Assembly (NCBI GenBank): GCA_049841155.1 | Contig: JASGHI010000003.1 | Coordinates: 868,001 to 932,000 of the forward strand | Reading direction: 5' to 3' | Length of the DNA stretch: 64,000 nucleotides | Origin: ZC4RG30 sp049841155 | GTDB taxonomy: Bacteria; Pseudomonadota; Gammaproteobacteria; Steroidobacterales; Steroidobacteraceae | Part shown: piece after piece, positions 16,594-25,198 of the stretch | Layout: the number at the start of each line of letters is the position of its first letter | Position numbering within the stretch: position 1 is the stretch's first letter | Translations under genes and position numbers: made by a program | The notes under the pieces: model-generated | Told to the model about the DNA's origin: nothing | Databases searched by the model: none | What the model saw: only the letters and a program-made list of their open reading frames with translations

Positions 16594-18501
16594 CTACTGC
16601 GCGAAGGCCTGCGGGTTCTTCGTCACGCGCGCCGCCTTTATCACCTCGGTGAAGTAGGCATCGACCTCGCGCAGGGCGTAGCGCTGCAGCTCGCGCTGGC
16701 CCCGCAGCGCAATCACCTGCGGGTTGTCGCTGGCAGGCTGGTTGCGGACGGCGGTGACTTCGAACAGCGCCGTGACGCCGCCCTCCAGCGTCGCCGTTCC
16801 GCGCTGCACCGCACCCGGCTTGGGAGTGAGGAATACGGCCGTGCGCAGTTCCACCGGAAGCTCCGGATCATCGCGACCGACGAAGCGCGGCGCTTCGGGC
16901 TTGAGCTTCAGATCCTTCGCCACCTGTGCGTAGGAGGTGCCCGCCTGCAGTTTTGCCAGCGCAGCCTGTGCGGCCTTGGCCGCCTCCTCGCTGCCCCGCT
17001 GGCGCGTGAGCGTGGCGACTATGCTGGCGCGCACTTCGGCCAGCGGCTGCACCTGCGGGGCAAAGTGATCCACCACCTGCACCACCGTCAGGCGATCCTC
17101 TCCCAGCGGTATGGGGCCACCGACCTGGCGCTGGTTCAGCACGCGGTCGCTGAAGACCTCGCGGTTGAGCTCGGCATCCGAACCCAGAGGCAGGCCTCCG
17201 GTGCCGCGCTCGAAGCGCTCGATTTCGCCGGTGTGGAGGCCGAACTCCTGCGCCAGCTGCGCCAGCGTGCTGCCGCCGCGCTCGATGCGCGCCTGCAGTT
17301 CTTCCTGGCGGTTGCCGAAAGCCTCGGCCGCCAGATCGTTGCGCAGCTGCGCGGCCAGCTCGGCGCGCACGTCTTCGAAGGTGCGCACATTGCCCGGCCG
17401 GATCCCCTCGAGCCGGATGATGTGGTAGCCGAACTGGGTCTTCACCGGAGCGCTGGTCTCGCCCTCCTTCAGCGCAAACAAGGCATCGGCGAACGCCGGC
17501 ACATAGGCATCGCGGCTGGCCCAGCCCAGATCACCGCCCTCGGCAGCCGAGGCGCTGTCCTTGGAGCTGGACCGCGCCAGCGCGGCGAAATCCTCGCCCT
17601 TCTGCAGGCGCTGGTAGAGCGCATCGGCCTCGGTCTTCGCCTTGGCGTCGTCGGTGGCAGCGTCCACGGCGATGAGGATATGGCGGGCGCGGCGGCGCTC
17701 CGGCTCCATGTAGCTGTCCTTGGCTTTCTCGTAGCGCTCGCGCAGCGCTTCTTCGCTGACCACCACGCCCTTGGCTGCGTCGGCCAGCGTCAGCTCTGCG
17801 TAGGCCAGCTTCACGGCCTCGGGCGGCGTGAACTCCGCGGCATGGGCGTTGTAGTAGGCCTCGATGTCGGAATCGGCAATGGCAGGGCCGGGCTCGTAGG
17901 CCTCTGGTTGCAGCAGCAGGTAGCGCACCTCGCGCTGCTCGTCCTGCAGGGCCAGCAGCCGCCCGGCCTCGGCCGGCGTCAGGAATTCCGTGCCGCCGAT
18001 CGCGGCCGCGAGCTGCTCCGACAGCAGGCTCTTCTGCAGGTCGGCCTCGAAGGCCGCTTCAGTGATGCCCGCCGACGCCAGGCGCGAACGGTAGGCCTGG
18101 GCATTGAACGCGCCGTCGATCTGGAAGGCCTGCTCGGTCTGGATGGCGCGCAGCAGCTGGGCGTCGGAGACCCTGAAGCCCAGCTGGCGGGCCTGCTGCG
18201 TGGAGGCAAGGTTCAGTATCTGGCCGTCGAGCAGCCGCTGCTGGAACTGCGTGCGCTGCTCGGGCGTGAGCTGGCCACCGGCCAGTTGCGCCAGCTGTGC
18301 CTGCTGGCGCTGCCACAGCTCATTGGCTTCGTTGAGAGAGATCTTCTCGCCGTTGACCTTGGCCGCATAGGTGCCGCCGCCGAACCCGACATCGACGATG
18401 CCATAGGCGCCCCACGCGGCGAACACCAGCGCCAGTGCACCCAGCACGAGGTAGGCAAGCCATCGCTGGGCCTTCAGTACGTCGCCAAGGTTCTGCAGCA
18501 T
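16594..18501 (-). CDS. ppiD: periplasmic folding chaperone PpiD (SurA_N/parvulin)
   Basis: A 635-residue inner-membrane-anchored chaperone that meets outer-membrane proteins as they leave the Sec translocon. One membrane helix is at about 16-34 (YLVLGALALVFAAWGAYG); a SurA-like N-domain follows (VNGEKISLNEANELWQRQQ), then a parvulin domain at about 266-360 with RARHILIAVD and GGDLGWASRDAYVPAFADAL, ending FGYHIIRLEG. A second, degenerate PPIase-like region follows. Family members show weak or no isomerase activity. The leader and first codons share a repeated motif described at 18481-18579. Confidence 0.92.
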   Translation of the reverse strand: MLQNLGDVLKAQRWLAYLVLGALALVFAAWGAYGIVDVGFGGGTYAAKVNGEKISLNEANELWQRQQAQLAQLAGGQLTPEQRTQFQQRLLDGQILNLASTQQARQLGFRVSDAQLLRAIQTEQAFQIDGAFNAQAYRSRLASAGITEAAFEADLQKSLLSEQLAAAIGGTEFLTPAEAGRLLALQDEQREVRYLLLQPEAYEPGPAIADSDIEAYYNAHAAEFTPPEAVKLAYAELTLADAAKGVVVSEEALRERYEKAKDSYMEPERRRARHILIAVDAATDDAKAKTEADALYQRLQKGEDFAALARSSSKDSASAAEGGDLGWASRDAYVPAFADALFALKEGETSAPVKTQFGYHIIRLEGIRPGNVRTFEDVRAELAAQLRNDLAAEAFGNRQEELQARIERGGSTLAQLAQEFGLHTGEIERFERGTGGLPLGSDAELNREVFSDRVLNQRQVGGPIPLGEDRLTVVQVVDHFAPQVQPLAEVRASIVATLTRQRGSEEAAKAAQAALAKLQAGTSYAQVAKDLKLKPEAPRFVGRDDPELPVELRTAVFLTPKPGAVQRGTATLEGGVTALFEVTAVRNQPASDNPQVIALRGQRELQRYALREVDAYFTEVIKAARVTKNPQAFAQ

Positions 18502-18579
18502 AGGAAGTCGTATAGGTCGCCAAGGTCCGGGGGGTCGGCAGTCTACTACACCCCAACCCCGGGCCGGACCTTGCGACCT
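18481..18579. repeat. threefold repeat in the ppiD leader, two direct and one inverted copy
   Basis: Written on the plus strand, GTCGCCAAGGT occurs at 18481-18491 (inside ppiD codons 3-7) and again at 18517-18527. The second copy is the left arm of a long inverted repeat: AGGTCGCCAAGGTCCGG (18514-18530) against CCGGACCTTGCGACCT (18564-18579), identical apart from one inserted C, with a 33-base spacer. The arms lie between the stop of the NTF2-like gene and the start of ppiD, so the structure could end the upstream message, or the repeats could be a protein-binding site. There is no U-tract to confirm a terminator. Confidence 0.55.
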
Positions 18580-18583
18580 GCGA

Positions 18584-19435
18584 CTATGGCCGCGGTTCGG
18601 GGATGACCGTCGGCTTGCCCGTCACCGGGTTCGGGTAGTGGAACGGCAGCACCTCGATCTCGGGGAACGGCTTGATGCGCCGGGTGGGCGGCGCGTCCGG
18701 CGGGAAGCGCTGGTTGAGGTTTGCGCCCTGCACCACGCTCGCCTGGCCGGCAGCGCCCGGCGAACCGGCCGGCGCAGCGGCCGCCACCGGCGTCGCACCC
18801 GGTACAAGCGATTCTTCCTGCGCCGTCAGCGGACGGTCCCAGCCCTGATGGAACTCGGCATTGAGCATCGGATCCCAGCGCATGGTCTGGAACATCCACC
18901 TGCCGTTGTACTTGCGGTAGGTGATCTCGTAGACGCCCTCCGACCACATGCCGAACCCGGGCTTGCCATTGCGGCCGGCCGAACCCAGCATCGCAAAGGA
19001 GCGCCAGCGGCCCTTGGCGTTCTTTCCGTCCGGATCCACGTGCACCACACCCTGCAGCTGCATGTGGGTGTTGACCCGGCCGAACCTCAGCCCGTTCTCG
19101 CCCTCGCCCATCGCGCCCTTGAACAGGTTGCGGACGTTCTTGCCCTTGTAGACGCCGCGCGCGTTGATCTCCACCACCGCGTCATCGGCGAACAGGTCCG
19201 ACACGTCGTCGAACAGGCTGCGGTCGAGGTAATAGCCATAGGCGTTCTGCAGGTTGTAGATGTCCTGCACGTCCTGCACCAGGACCACTTTCTTTTCCAG
19301 TTCCGCGATGCGGGCCTCGAGCGACGCCGTGCTGCCGGAAGCGGCTGCCTTGCTCTGCTGTGTCACGGCGGACCAGGTTCCCGCGACACCCACAGCGAGC
19401 GTGGCAACGGCCAAAGCCAAAGTACTTTTCTTCAT
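18584..19435 (-). CDS. exported NTF2-like (SnoaL-type) protein with coiled-coil N-terminus
   Basis: A 283-residue protein with a signal peptide (MKKSTLALAVATLAVGVAG), a short heptad-like helix (ASLEARIAELEKKVVLVQDV) and then an NTF2/SnoaL-like cone fold: DIYNLQNAYGYYLDRSLFDDVSDLFADDAVVEI is the classic helix-strand start, with GRVNTHMQLQ and YEITYRKYNGRWMFQ as later strands. The last 60 residues are proline-rich and probably unstructured. Soluble relatives include hydratases and cyclases, but catalytic residues are not conserved enough to name a reaction. ATG 19435 is chosen because the signal peptide starts there; the open frame continues upstream without features. Function unknown. Confidence 0.75.
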   Translation of the reverse strand: MKKSTLALAVATLAVGVAGTWSAVTQQSKAAASGSTASLEARIAELEKKVVLVQDVQDIYNLQNAYGYYLDRSLFDDVSDLFADDAVVEINARGVYKGKNVRNLFKGAMGEGENGLRFGRVNTHMQLQGVVHVDPDGKNAKGRWRSFAMLGSAGRNGKPGFGMWSEGVYEITYRKYNGRWMFQTMRWDPMLNAEFHQGWDRPLTAQEESLVPGATPVAAAAPAGSPGAAGQASVVQGANLNQRFPPDAPPTRRIKPFPEIEVLPFHYPNPVTGKPTVIPEPRP

Positions 19436-19437
19436 CT

Positions 19438-19525
19438 GTCTGTGCCCTCTGCAACCATAACAATGATGCGAGCCACGCCCCCCGATGGACCCGGCGGCAG
19501 TATAAGCGCCGCGGAGGGCACAGAC
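19438..19525. repeat. 12-bp perfect inverted repeat flanking the NTF2-like gene's leader
   Basis: GTCTGTGCCCTC at 19438-19449 and GAGGGCACAGAC at 19514-19525 are exact reverse complements separated by 64 bases. Read on the minus strand, the proximal arm contains the likely ribosome site (AGAGGG) of the NTF2-like gene, and a good -10 (TATACT, plus-strand 19498-19503) lies between the arms. It could be a paired operator or, if transcription starts further upstream, an RNA stem hiding the ribosome site. Confidence 0.6.
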
Positions 19526-19547
19526 GATGAAGACCGGGGAATCGGGA

Positions 19548-20228
19548 CTACTTCTCCGCGAAGCAGTAGAACAGGCCATCGCCGCCGGAGGGCCGTAGCT
19601 GTTCCTGTGCACAGCCGCGGGTGCGGTGCACCGAGTTCCACGAAGTGTTGCCGCCCCCGATGCGGTCGTGATGGCCGACCAGGGCCGCACCGCCCTCGGT
19701 GCCACGGGTCCAGTTGCTGCAGCTCATGTCCTCGGGGCCGGCCGGCGCGCGGCCCAGCGAATCCGAGCCCGTGAGGATGTCATGCCGGTTGGGCGTATCG
19801 CCGCTGCCCGCCACGGGCTCGCCCTTCTCGTTCAGCGCAGTGTTCTTCTGGATGTTGTTGCGGTCGCGCTCGATGTCGCCATGCAGGTCGGCAACGTTCT
19901 TCGCGATGAGCACGCCCTTGGCGTTGTACCAGGGGCCAGGGCCGATGCGGTCGCGCGCATTCACGGCCGGCTGGCCACCGCTCGCAGAGGTGGAAAGATA
20001 GGCGCGCCAGGTGCGGTTGCCGGCGCCCACTGCCGTGGCCAGCTTCTGGCAGTGCGCATCCGCGCCGGCGAGACCACCGAGATCGCCGCCCTTGCCCGGA
20101 CCCTCACTGGTGATGAAGAAACCCATGGGTTCGGGCGGAGCCGCTGCCGGCGCCTGCTGCGCATCCGCCGTCATCGCAAAACCCGCCGCAGCCACCAGAA
20201 CCGGTGCATACCAGCCAGAATGTTTCAT
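19548..20228 (-). CDS. secreted lectin-like (endostatin/C-type-lectin-fold) protein
   Basis: A 226-residue protein with a signal peptide (cleavage near ADAQ). GKGGDLGGLAGADAHCQKLA followed by WRAYLSTSA and NARDRIGPGPWYNAKG is the pattern of small secreted proteins often annotated as bacterial lectins of the endostatin-like/DUF1554 fold. Cysteines are few (CQ, CSNW, GCAQ, YCFAEK), enough for two disulfides. Ligand and role are unknown. ATG 20228 has GAGGGGG four bases upstream and a well-formed promoter at 20259-20287, so it is probably its own transcription unit. Confidence 0.7.
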   Translation of the reverse strand: MKHSGWYAPVLVAAAGFAMTADAQQAPAAAPPEPMGFFITSEGPGKGGDLGGLAGADAHCQKLATAVGAGNRTWRAYLSTSASGGQPAVNARDRIGPGPWYNAKGVLIAKNVADLHGDIERDRNNIQKNTALNEKGEPVAGSGDTPNRHDILTGSDSLGRAPAGPEDMSCSNWTRGTEGGAALVGHHDRIGGGNTSWNSVHRTRGCAQEQLRPSGGDGLFYCFAEK

Positions 20229-20258
20229 TTCGCCCCCTCGTTGTATTGACTTCGGGGG

Positions 20259-20287
20259 ATTAGGGCGCAGGCACCCCTGGCTGTCAA
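20259..20287 (-). promoter_or_regulatory. probable promoter of the lectin-like gene
   Basis: On the minus strand a perfect -35 TTGACA (20287-20282) is followed by 17 bases and CCTAAT (20264-20259), four of six matches to the -10. The predicted start near 20252 gives a short leader of about 24 bases with a strong ribosome site. Confidence 0.6.
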
Positions 20288-20426
20288 TCAGACATCATCT
20301 TCTCCCGCCGGGCCGCCTTCACCTTCCCATTTGTTCAATGCGCGCACATCGCGGCGCGCGGCACAGGGAACAGCCGTGATTCTCGCGCAATCCGCCGGCG
20401 CCTGCCTTGAGGGATCTGCCAGCTCT

Positions 20427-20798
20427 TCACCGACTGAGGCAGCGTGCACCCGGCAGCTCGATGCGCTCGCCGCTGCCCTCCCGGCGCAGCACACAACCCT
20501 GCCCTACACGCCACAGCGTGAAGCGTTCGGCCCGCCCGCCCATCTCGCGGCCGTCGATGCGCCGGCCGTCCGTGCGCGCAGGCACGGGCTCGATCACGAG
20601 CTGGGTGTCATTGACCAGAGCATCCGGCGCCAGCGTCACGTCCCGGCCCAGCGTGCGCTGCAGCGCAGCCTGCAACGCCGCATGGCTCCCGGCATCGCCA
20701 GCCTCGAACACGGCAGGCTGCGCAGCCGGCGCGCGCGCCTGCATGCAGCCGGCGATCACGCCGGACAGCAGACAGGCGGACAGGGCACGCCGGGACAT
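20427..20798 (-). CDS. small lipoprotein, unknown function
   Basis: A 123-residue protein starting MSRRALSACLLSGVIAGC, a clear lipoprotein signal with the modified cysteine at Cys18. The remainder has two further cysteines (GQGCVLRR and GARCLSR), which could form a disulfide, and a mixed alpha/beta appearance. I do not recognise a family. Its ATG shares one base with the stop of the S41 peptidase gene (TGATG), so it is almost certainly translated with it and may be a partner or inhibitor; that is inference from position only. The 198 bases after its stop contain no other gene. Confidence 0.65.
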   Translation of the reverse strand: MSRRALSACLLSGVIAGCMQARAPAAQPAVFEAGDAGSHAALQAALQRTLGRDVTLAPDALVNDTQLVIEPVPARTDGRRIDGREMGGRAERFTLWRVGQGCVLRREGSGERIELPGARCLSR

Positions 20799-22405
20799 CA
20801 GCGATAAATGCGGTTGTTGCGCCAGGGTTCAGTGGGCAGGCTCAGCGGGATGCCCTCCCCGTCAGCTGCTGCAGCAGCCTTCACACGCGGCGCAGCGCCT
20901 GAACTACTCATCGCCAGTGCGCAGGAGCCGCCGGTGGCGCGATAGTCCAGCGCCACCTTGAACATGCGTTCGGCCGAATCACCGAGATCATGGTTGTAGT
21001 CGTCGCCGACCTCGCAGCCGGGAAGCTTCGCGCCGGGTTGCTGGCCGGAGCGCACTGCGGGCGAGAAACCGGCGGGATAGTCGCCGAAGCCCAGCGCGTT
21101 GACGCCCTTGAACTGGATCGAGAAGTAGGTGGTGCCACAGTTGTCCTGCGGATAGAAGCCATAGGGCTTGCCGCAGGTATCTGCGCCGATCTGGATCACT
21201 TCGACACCGATGCCGCGCAGGCTGTTGATGATGGACTCGCTGGCCGAACAGGTGTCCTCACTGGTCAGCACATAGACGCGCGACAGGCTCAGCGTAGGCA
21301 GCGCCTGATTCTTGCTGACGGAAAAGCCCTGGGCCACGTCGAGGAAGGGATATGGCGCAATGGATTCGCCGGTCACCGGGTTCGTCACCGGGTGCTTGCC
21401 GTTGAAAGCAACGCGCTCGAAAGTCTTGCCGCGGGTCTGCGCAGAGCCTGCAATCATGTAGGCCACCTCGCTGGCAATGGCGAGATAGCCGCCACCGTTG
21501 TAGCGCAGGTCGAGCACCAGATCCTGCACGTTCGCGGCCTTCAGCTGATCAAAGGCTTCCACCAGCGCCTTCTCGGCCGTGGCGATGTGGTCCTGGAACA
21601 GCAGATAGCCCACGGGCCCGGATGCAGTAGCCTGGGTGCGTACCACCGGCACCGGATGCAGCGTGATCGCGGCAGGAGCCAGCGACACCGTGCGCTGCGC
21701 GCCGGTGATGCGATCGGCGAAGACGAAGTTGTGGCGGACATCCGGCGATGATTCGGACAGCGCCTTGTTCAGCACATCGACGCCCGCCTGAGTACCATCG
21801 TTGATGAAATCCACGTTGTCGATGCGCAACACCTGGGCGCCTCGCGTGACACCGGCCATGGCGGCCTGGGAACCCTGCTCCACGTATTGCACCAGCAGCT
21901 GGCGCGGCGGCCTGGAGCTGACCATGTCCCAGTTGATCCCGTAGCCCACGCTGACACCGGACTCGGACAGCGCGTAGTACGTGGCCGTGTCGTAGGTGAA
22001 GTGGTACCTGTCCTTGGCACTGCCATCGGGCAGGATGGCGGTGGTCTTCTGGGTATCGAAATAATCGAGCACCCTGGCAACCGAATTCGGATCGCGGTCC
22101 GTCACCTCGTCGTACCAGAGGTAGAGGTTGTTGGTCCAAGAGCGCAGGAAGTGCTTCTCGGCGAGGCTGCTGCCCTGCACGTCCGGATAACTGCGCCCGG
22201 TGGCGGGATTGATGCCGGTACGCGGGGTCTGGCACTGGTTCGCGAACGTCGAGGCAGCCGGAAATACGCCGGGCGTGTAGGTAATGCTGGGTGTGATCGG
22301 CGTAGTGGGAGCCATCGGTGTGGAACTGCCGTCACCGCCTCCGCCACAGGCCGTCAGCAAAATCGTCGCGCATGCCGGCAACAGCCAGCGCAGGTTCGTC
22401 CGCAT
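20798..22405 (-). CDS. S41-family (C-terminal processing) peptidase lipoprotein
   Basis: A 535-residue lipoprotein: signal peptide ending ILLTAC (Cys20), then a GGGGDGSS linker. A PDZ-like segment (SQAAMAGVTRGAQVLRIDNVDF) precedes the S41 core, in which VQDLVLDLRYNGGGYL is the typical strand and turn and SEDTCSASESIINSL holds the nucleophilic serine, with GKPYG carrying the lysine region. This resembles the tricorn/Ctp-like peptidases that act in the periplasm or at the surface. ATG 22405 is preferred over the upstream start because the lipoprotein signal begins there. It lies 16 bases after the DUF6607-like gene and overlaps the small lipoprotein gene, forming a three-gene operon behind a Fur box. 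Confidence 0.85.
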   Translation of the reverse strand: MRTNLRWLLPACATILLTACGGGGDGSSTPMAPTTPITPSITYTPGVFPAASTFANQCQTPRTGINPATGRSYPDVQGSSLAEKHFLRSWTNNLYLWYDEVTDRDPNSVARVLDYFDTQKTTAILPDGSAKDRYHFTYDTATYYALSESGVSVGYGINWDMVSSRPPRQLLVQYVEQGSQAAMAGVTRGAQVLRIDNVDFINDGTQAGVDVLNKALSESSPDVRHNFVFADRITGAQRTVSLAPAAITLHPVPVVRTQATASGPVGYLLFQDHIATAEKALVEAFDQLKAANVQDLVLDLRYNGGGYLAIASEVAYMIAGSAQTRGKTFERVAFNGKHPVTNPVTGESIAPYPFLDVAQGFSVSKNQALPTLSLSRVYVLTSEDTCSASESIINSLRGIGVEVIQIGADTCGKPYGFYPQDNCGTTYFSIQFKGVNALGFGDYPAGFSPAVRSGQQPGAKLPGCEVGDDYNHDLGDSAERMFKVALDYRATGGSCALAMSSSGAAPRVKAAAAADGEGIPLSLPTEPWRNNRIYR

Positions 22406-22421
22406 CGATGCATCCCGGGTT

Positions 22422-23555
22422 CTATTTGTTCTGGAAGCCCGCACTATCCATCATTGCCGCGACCGGCGCGAGTAAAACCGCGGCGCGCAGCGAATCGCGC
22501 ACATTATGTTTCGCGTCGTCGAGGCTGATCCTGCCGGCGGCATATTCATCGGCCAGCCGGAACAGATCGGCATAGGCGCCTGACCGATCGCTGCTGGCGC
22601 GCAGGCTCACGGTACGAGTGCCGCTCCAGATCTCGTCCCAGACGGCCATCACCTGGTTCCAGTAGGCGCGCGTGGACTGATAGTAGGCAGTGGCCTCGAC
22701 AAAGTAATTGCCGCCGATCCGCTCGTAGCGTGCAACGCCGTACTCGCGCCCGACGTAGGGAGTCGCGGCACCGGGCGCGGCCACCTTGAGATTGTTTTCC
22801 TCCTGCAGCCAGCCCGCCGGCATGATGGTGTGGCGGTTGGTGCCGAGCAGGAAGGAATAGTCATCGCGCACCGTCCATTCGCGGCGCGGCAGCGGCCGGG
22901 CGGTCTCGTTGCCGATCCAGCTGGAAAACGCGGCGCTGTGCTGCCACCGGCCCAACGCCCCGTAGCGCGGCGCCTCGTCCACCTGATAGACGGTCTGCGA
23001 CCATTTCCCCTGGCGTTCGGCGGCGGAGAGTTCACGCCGCGCCCACCGCTCGGCGCCCTGGTACTCGACGACATGCTCAGGTTCGTAGCGCCAGTCCTGC
23101 CGCCAGTGCTTGGTCACCATCGGCGCCATGGGTTTACCTGCAGCATCGATCATGTGCATCTCGAGCACGTGCACCAGGCTGATGTGATGCGGCTCGTCGA
23201 GATCGACGAACACACGCTCGGTGCCCCAGGACTGATAGGGCTGCGCCCTTGTGCCATCACCGGTGAAGGCCGCCACCTCGAAGAATTCGAAGCTGACGCG
23301 GAAGTCACCCGCCATGGCGAGGATGGCGCGGCGGTCGCGCTCGACGGGCGCGATGCCCTGCTCCTGCAGGGCCTGCCAGGCGGGAGATGGCCGCGTGTCC
23401 AGTTCGACCGGAGCACCCCGCGTGGTGCCGCCACGCGGGGCATGCGATGCGTCGGCGGCCCGGGCAGCCCGCAGGTCGACGCTGCCTCCCCAGGCAACCA
23501 TCAGCAGCAGGCTGGCGGTCACCGGGATCAGGACTCGCAAGGCGCGTCGGCTCAT
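22422..23555 (-). CDS. exported DUF6607-like protein, Fur-regulated
   Basis: A 377-residue protein with a signal peptide (MSRRALRVLIPVTASLLLMVAW, cleavage after about residue 34). Notable segments are DRRAILAMAGDFRVSFEF, ERVFVDLDEPHHISLVHVLEMHM, VTKHWRQDWRYEP and WTVRDDYSFLLGTNRHTIMP. From memory this is the DUF6607 family, which is often found with iron or heme uptake genes; the biochemical role is not known. ATG 23555 has AGGGGA seven bases upstream. A promoter with a Fur box in its spacer lies at 23599-23627, so the gene and the peptidase operon behind it should be induced when iron is scarce. Confidence 0.7.
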   Translation of the reverse strand: MSRRALRVLIPVTASLLLMVAWGGSVDLRAARAADASHAPRGGTTRGAPVELDTRPSPAWQALQEQGIAPVERDRRAILAMAGDFRVSFEFFEVAAFTGDGTRAQPYQSWGTERVFVDLDEPHHISLVHVLEMHMIDAAGKPMAPMVTKHWRQDWRYEPEHVVEYQGAERWARRELSAAERQGKWSQTVYQVDEAPRYGALGRWQHSAAFSSWIGNETARPLPRREWTVRDDYSFLLGTNRHTIMPAGWLQEENNLKVAAPGAATPYVGREYGVARYERIGGNYFVEATAYYQSTRAYWNQVMAVWDEIWSGTRTVSLRASSDRSGAYADLFRLADEYAAGRISLDDAKHNVRDSLRAAVLLAPVAAMMDSAGFQNK

Positions 23556-23878
23556 CGGTCATTCCCCTGGACAGGGTCATGCAGGTTGAACGAGCCTGAT
23601 ATTATTGATAATGATTCTTATTTGCAATTCTGGAAGGCGGGGACAGCCTCGCCAGGCTTCGCGCCGCAGTGGCGCTTCCCCTGCCTTGTCGCGCGATTAA
23701 CCGTTATTGGCCACGTTAAGGAAGGCGGCAGCCGCGGCCGTTTGGCGCCGTGGGCAATCGGCGTAACAATTATGGCAACCTGTTTTAACCGTAAATCACT
23801 GGGGTGGAGACACACACTTCAAATAGCATTCTTGCGGCCCGGGGATCGACCAACCGATGCGCTTGCCGTGATCTGTTC
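23556..23878. other. 323-bp divergent intergenic region between the DUF6607-like and metzincin genes
   Basis: Apart from the Fur-controlled promoter at 23599-23627 I see no gene here. The rest is markedly richer in AT than its surroundings near 23690-23810 (GATTAACCGTTATTGG and TGTTTTAACCGTAAATC), which is where a promoter for the rightward protease gene would be expected, but no convincing -35/-10 pair was found. Confidence 0.45.
23599..23627 (-). promoter_or_regulatory. promoter with embedded Fur box
   Basis: On the minus strand TTGCAA (23627-23622), 17 bases, then TAATAT (23604-23599) form a -35/-10 pair. The spacer holds a Fur box: on the plus strand the heptamer TGATAAT is exact at 23606-23612, one base separates it from ATTCTTA at 23614-23620 (five of seven matches to ATTATCA). 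Twelve of fourteen positions fit. A repressor here would block RNA polymerase. Confidence 0.7.
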
Positions 23879-25198
23879 ATGACACCCCTGAAGAAACTCG
23901 CTGTACCCGCCATTGTGCTCCTGAGCGTGCTGGCGCCCTTGCTGGCGCCGGTCGCAGCGTCGATGGACCAGCCGCCTGCCCGGGAATGGAATTGCGAACC
24001 CAGCACTCGAATGAACCGGACAGTGACCCTGCACCGGACCGATCTGGGCAAGAAATTCCTGCTGCAGGTCAGCTACGAACGGCGGCGATACGGCCGGCAC
24101 GACTTCATGACCAGCCGCAGCCACATCGTCACCTTCGCGCAGCGGGGTGGCGTCGTGCAGATGCTCGAGGACGTGCGCGACCCAGGCGCCTCACCAGCGC
24201 CGCTGGCCAGCATTCCTGTGCAAGGCATGACGCAAGACGCATTGCTGCTGGACTTCAACACCGGGTTCGACAGGATCCTCAACGAGGAAGACCGGACCGG
24301 CAAGGACTATTACCAGGGCGAGGAGACGCGCGACGCCTCCTTCTTTCCGGTTCTCCAGTGCGCAGCCGCGCGCGTCTCGCGCGCCGGGCCGATACTGGTC
24401 ATCGAACAGCGTGCGCTCTCCGGCGACGACCCGGTCTCGGTCTACTACTACCTGAGCCCGTACCGGCCGGACCCGCAATTCGAGCCATTCGAGCTGGAAG
24501 ACCTGGACCACTTCGGCTTCTACCAGACCTACCCGCGCCTGCTGTCAGGGCGCAACGTGTTCCATGCGACGAAGTTCGACGGCCGCAAGCCCATCGTCTT
24601 CGCCCTGTCCACAGCCATTCCCGCTGCGCGCCGTGCCGCCGTGCGCGACGGCGTGCTCTACTGGAACAGGGCGATGGGCCACGAGATGTTGCGGGTGATC
24701 GACGCGCCGGCCGGCGTGACCGTACCGAACCCGAGCTTCAACATCATCGAATGGATCACGGATGGAGCCCTGGGATCCAACTCCCATATCCAGGATGACC
24801 CGCTAACCGGCCAGATCCTGCATGCGCACATCTTCCTGGATGCGCACGGCCTCCCCCGCCGCCTCGACGAGCAGGACGATTTCCTGCGCTACATCGTGGC
24901 CCACGAGGTGGGACATGCACTGGGCCTGCGGCACAACTTTGCCAAGGGCCCGCCGACGACGGTGATGAACTATTTCAATTTCACCGAAGGTGCAGCGCTG
25001 GGCCGCGCGATCCGCATGGGCACGGATGGGTTCGAATACGACCGGAAGGTCATGCGCCACGTCTATCTGGACGAGCCTCTGGACCTTGCCTCGCTGCCGC
25101 CCTTCTGCACGGACTACCAGCCCGGCTGCCGGTTCTTCCCCGTCAAATCGGATCTGGATGGACGCAAGAGCGTTCACAGCGGGCCAGCCGGACACTAA
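23879..25198 (+). CDS. secreted metzincin-type zinc metalloprotease
   Basis: A 439-residue protein with a signal peptide (MTPLKKLAVPAIVLLSVLAP, cleavage near VAASM). The zinc site is HEVGHALGLRH, the full HExxHxxGxxH of metzincins, at about residues 342-352, and the Met-turn follows in TTVMNYFNF. Upstream, GQILHAHIFLDA and RNVFHATKFDG recall the DUF5117/DUF4953-type zinc proteases, but this protein is about half their length, so only the catalytic half plus a short N-domain seems present. ATG 23879 is chosen for the signal peptide; an in-frame GTG 75 bases upstream would put it internally. It is divergent from the Fur-controlled peptidase operon and ends overlapping the MFS gene. Substrate unknown. 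Confidence 0.82.
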   Translation: MTPLKKLAVPAIVLLSVLAPLLAPVAASMDQPPAREWNCEPSTRMNRTVTLHRTDLGKKFLLQVSYERRRYGRHDFMTSRSHIVTFAQRGGVVQMLEDVRDPGASPAPLASIPVQGMTQDALLLDFNTGFDRILNEEDRTGKDYYQGEETRDASFFPVLQCAAARVSRAGPILVIEQRALSGDDPVSVYYYLSPYRPDPQFEPFELEDLDHFGFYQTYPRLLSGRNVFHATKFDGRKPIVFALSTAIPAARRAAVRDGVLYWNRAMGHEMLRVIDAPAGVTVPNPSFNIIEWITDGALGSNSHIQDDPLTGQILHAHIFLDAHGLPRRLDEQDDFLRYIVAHEVGHALGLRHNFAKGPPTTVMNYFNFTEGAALGRAIRMGTDGFEYDRKVMRHVYLDEPLDLASLPPFCTDYQPGCRFFPVKSDLDGRKSVHSGPAGH

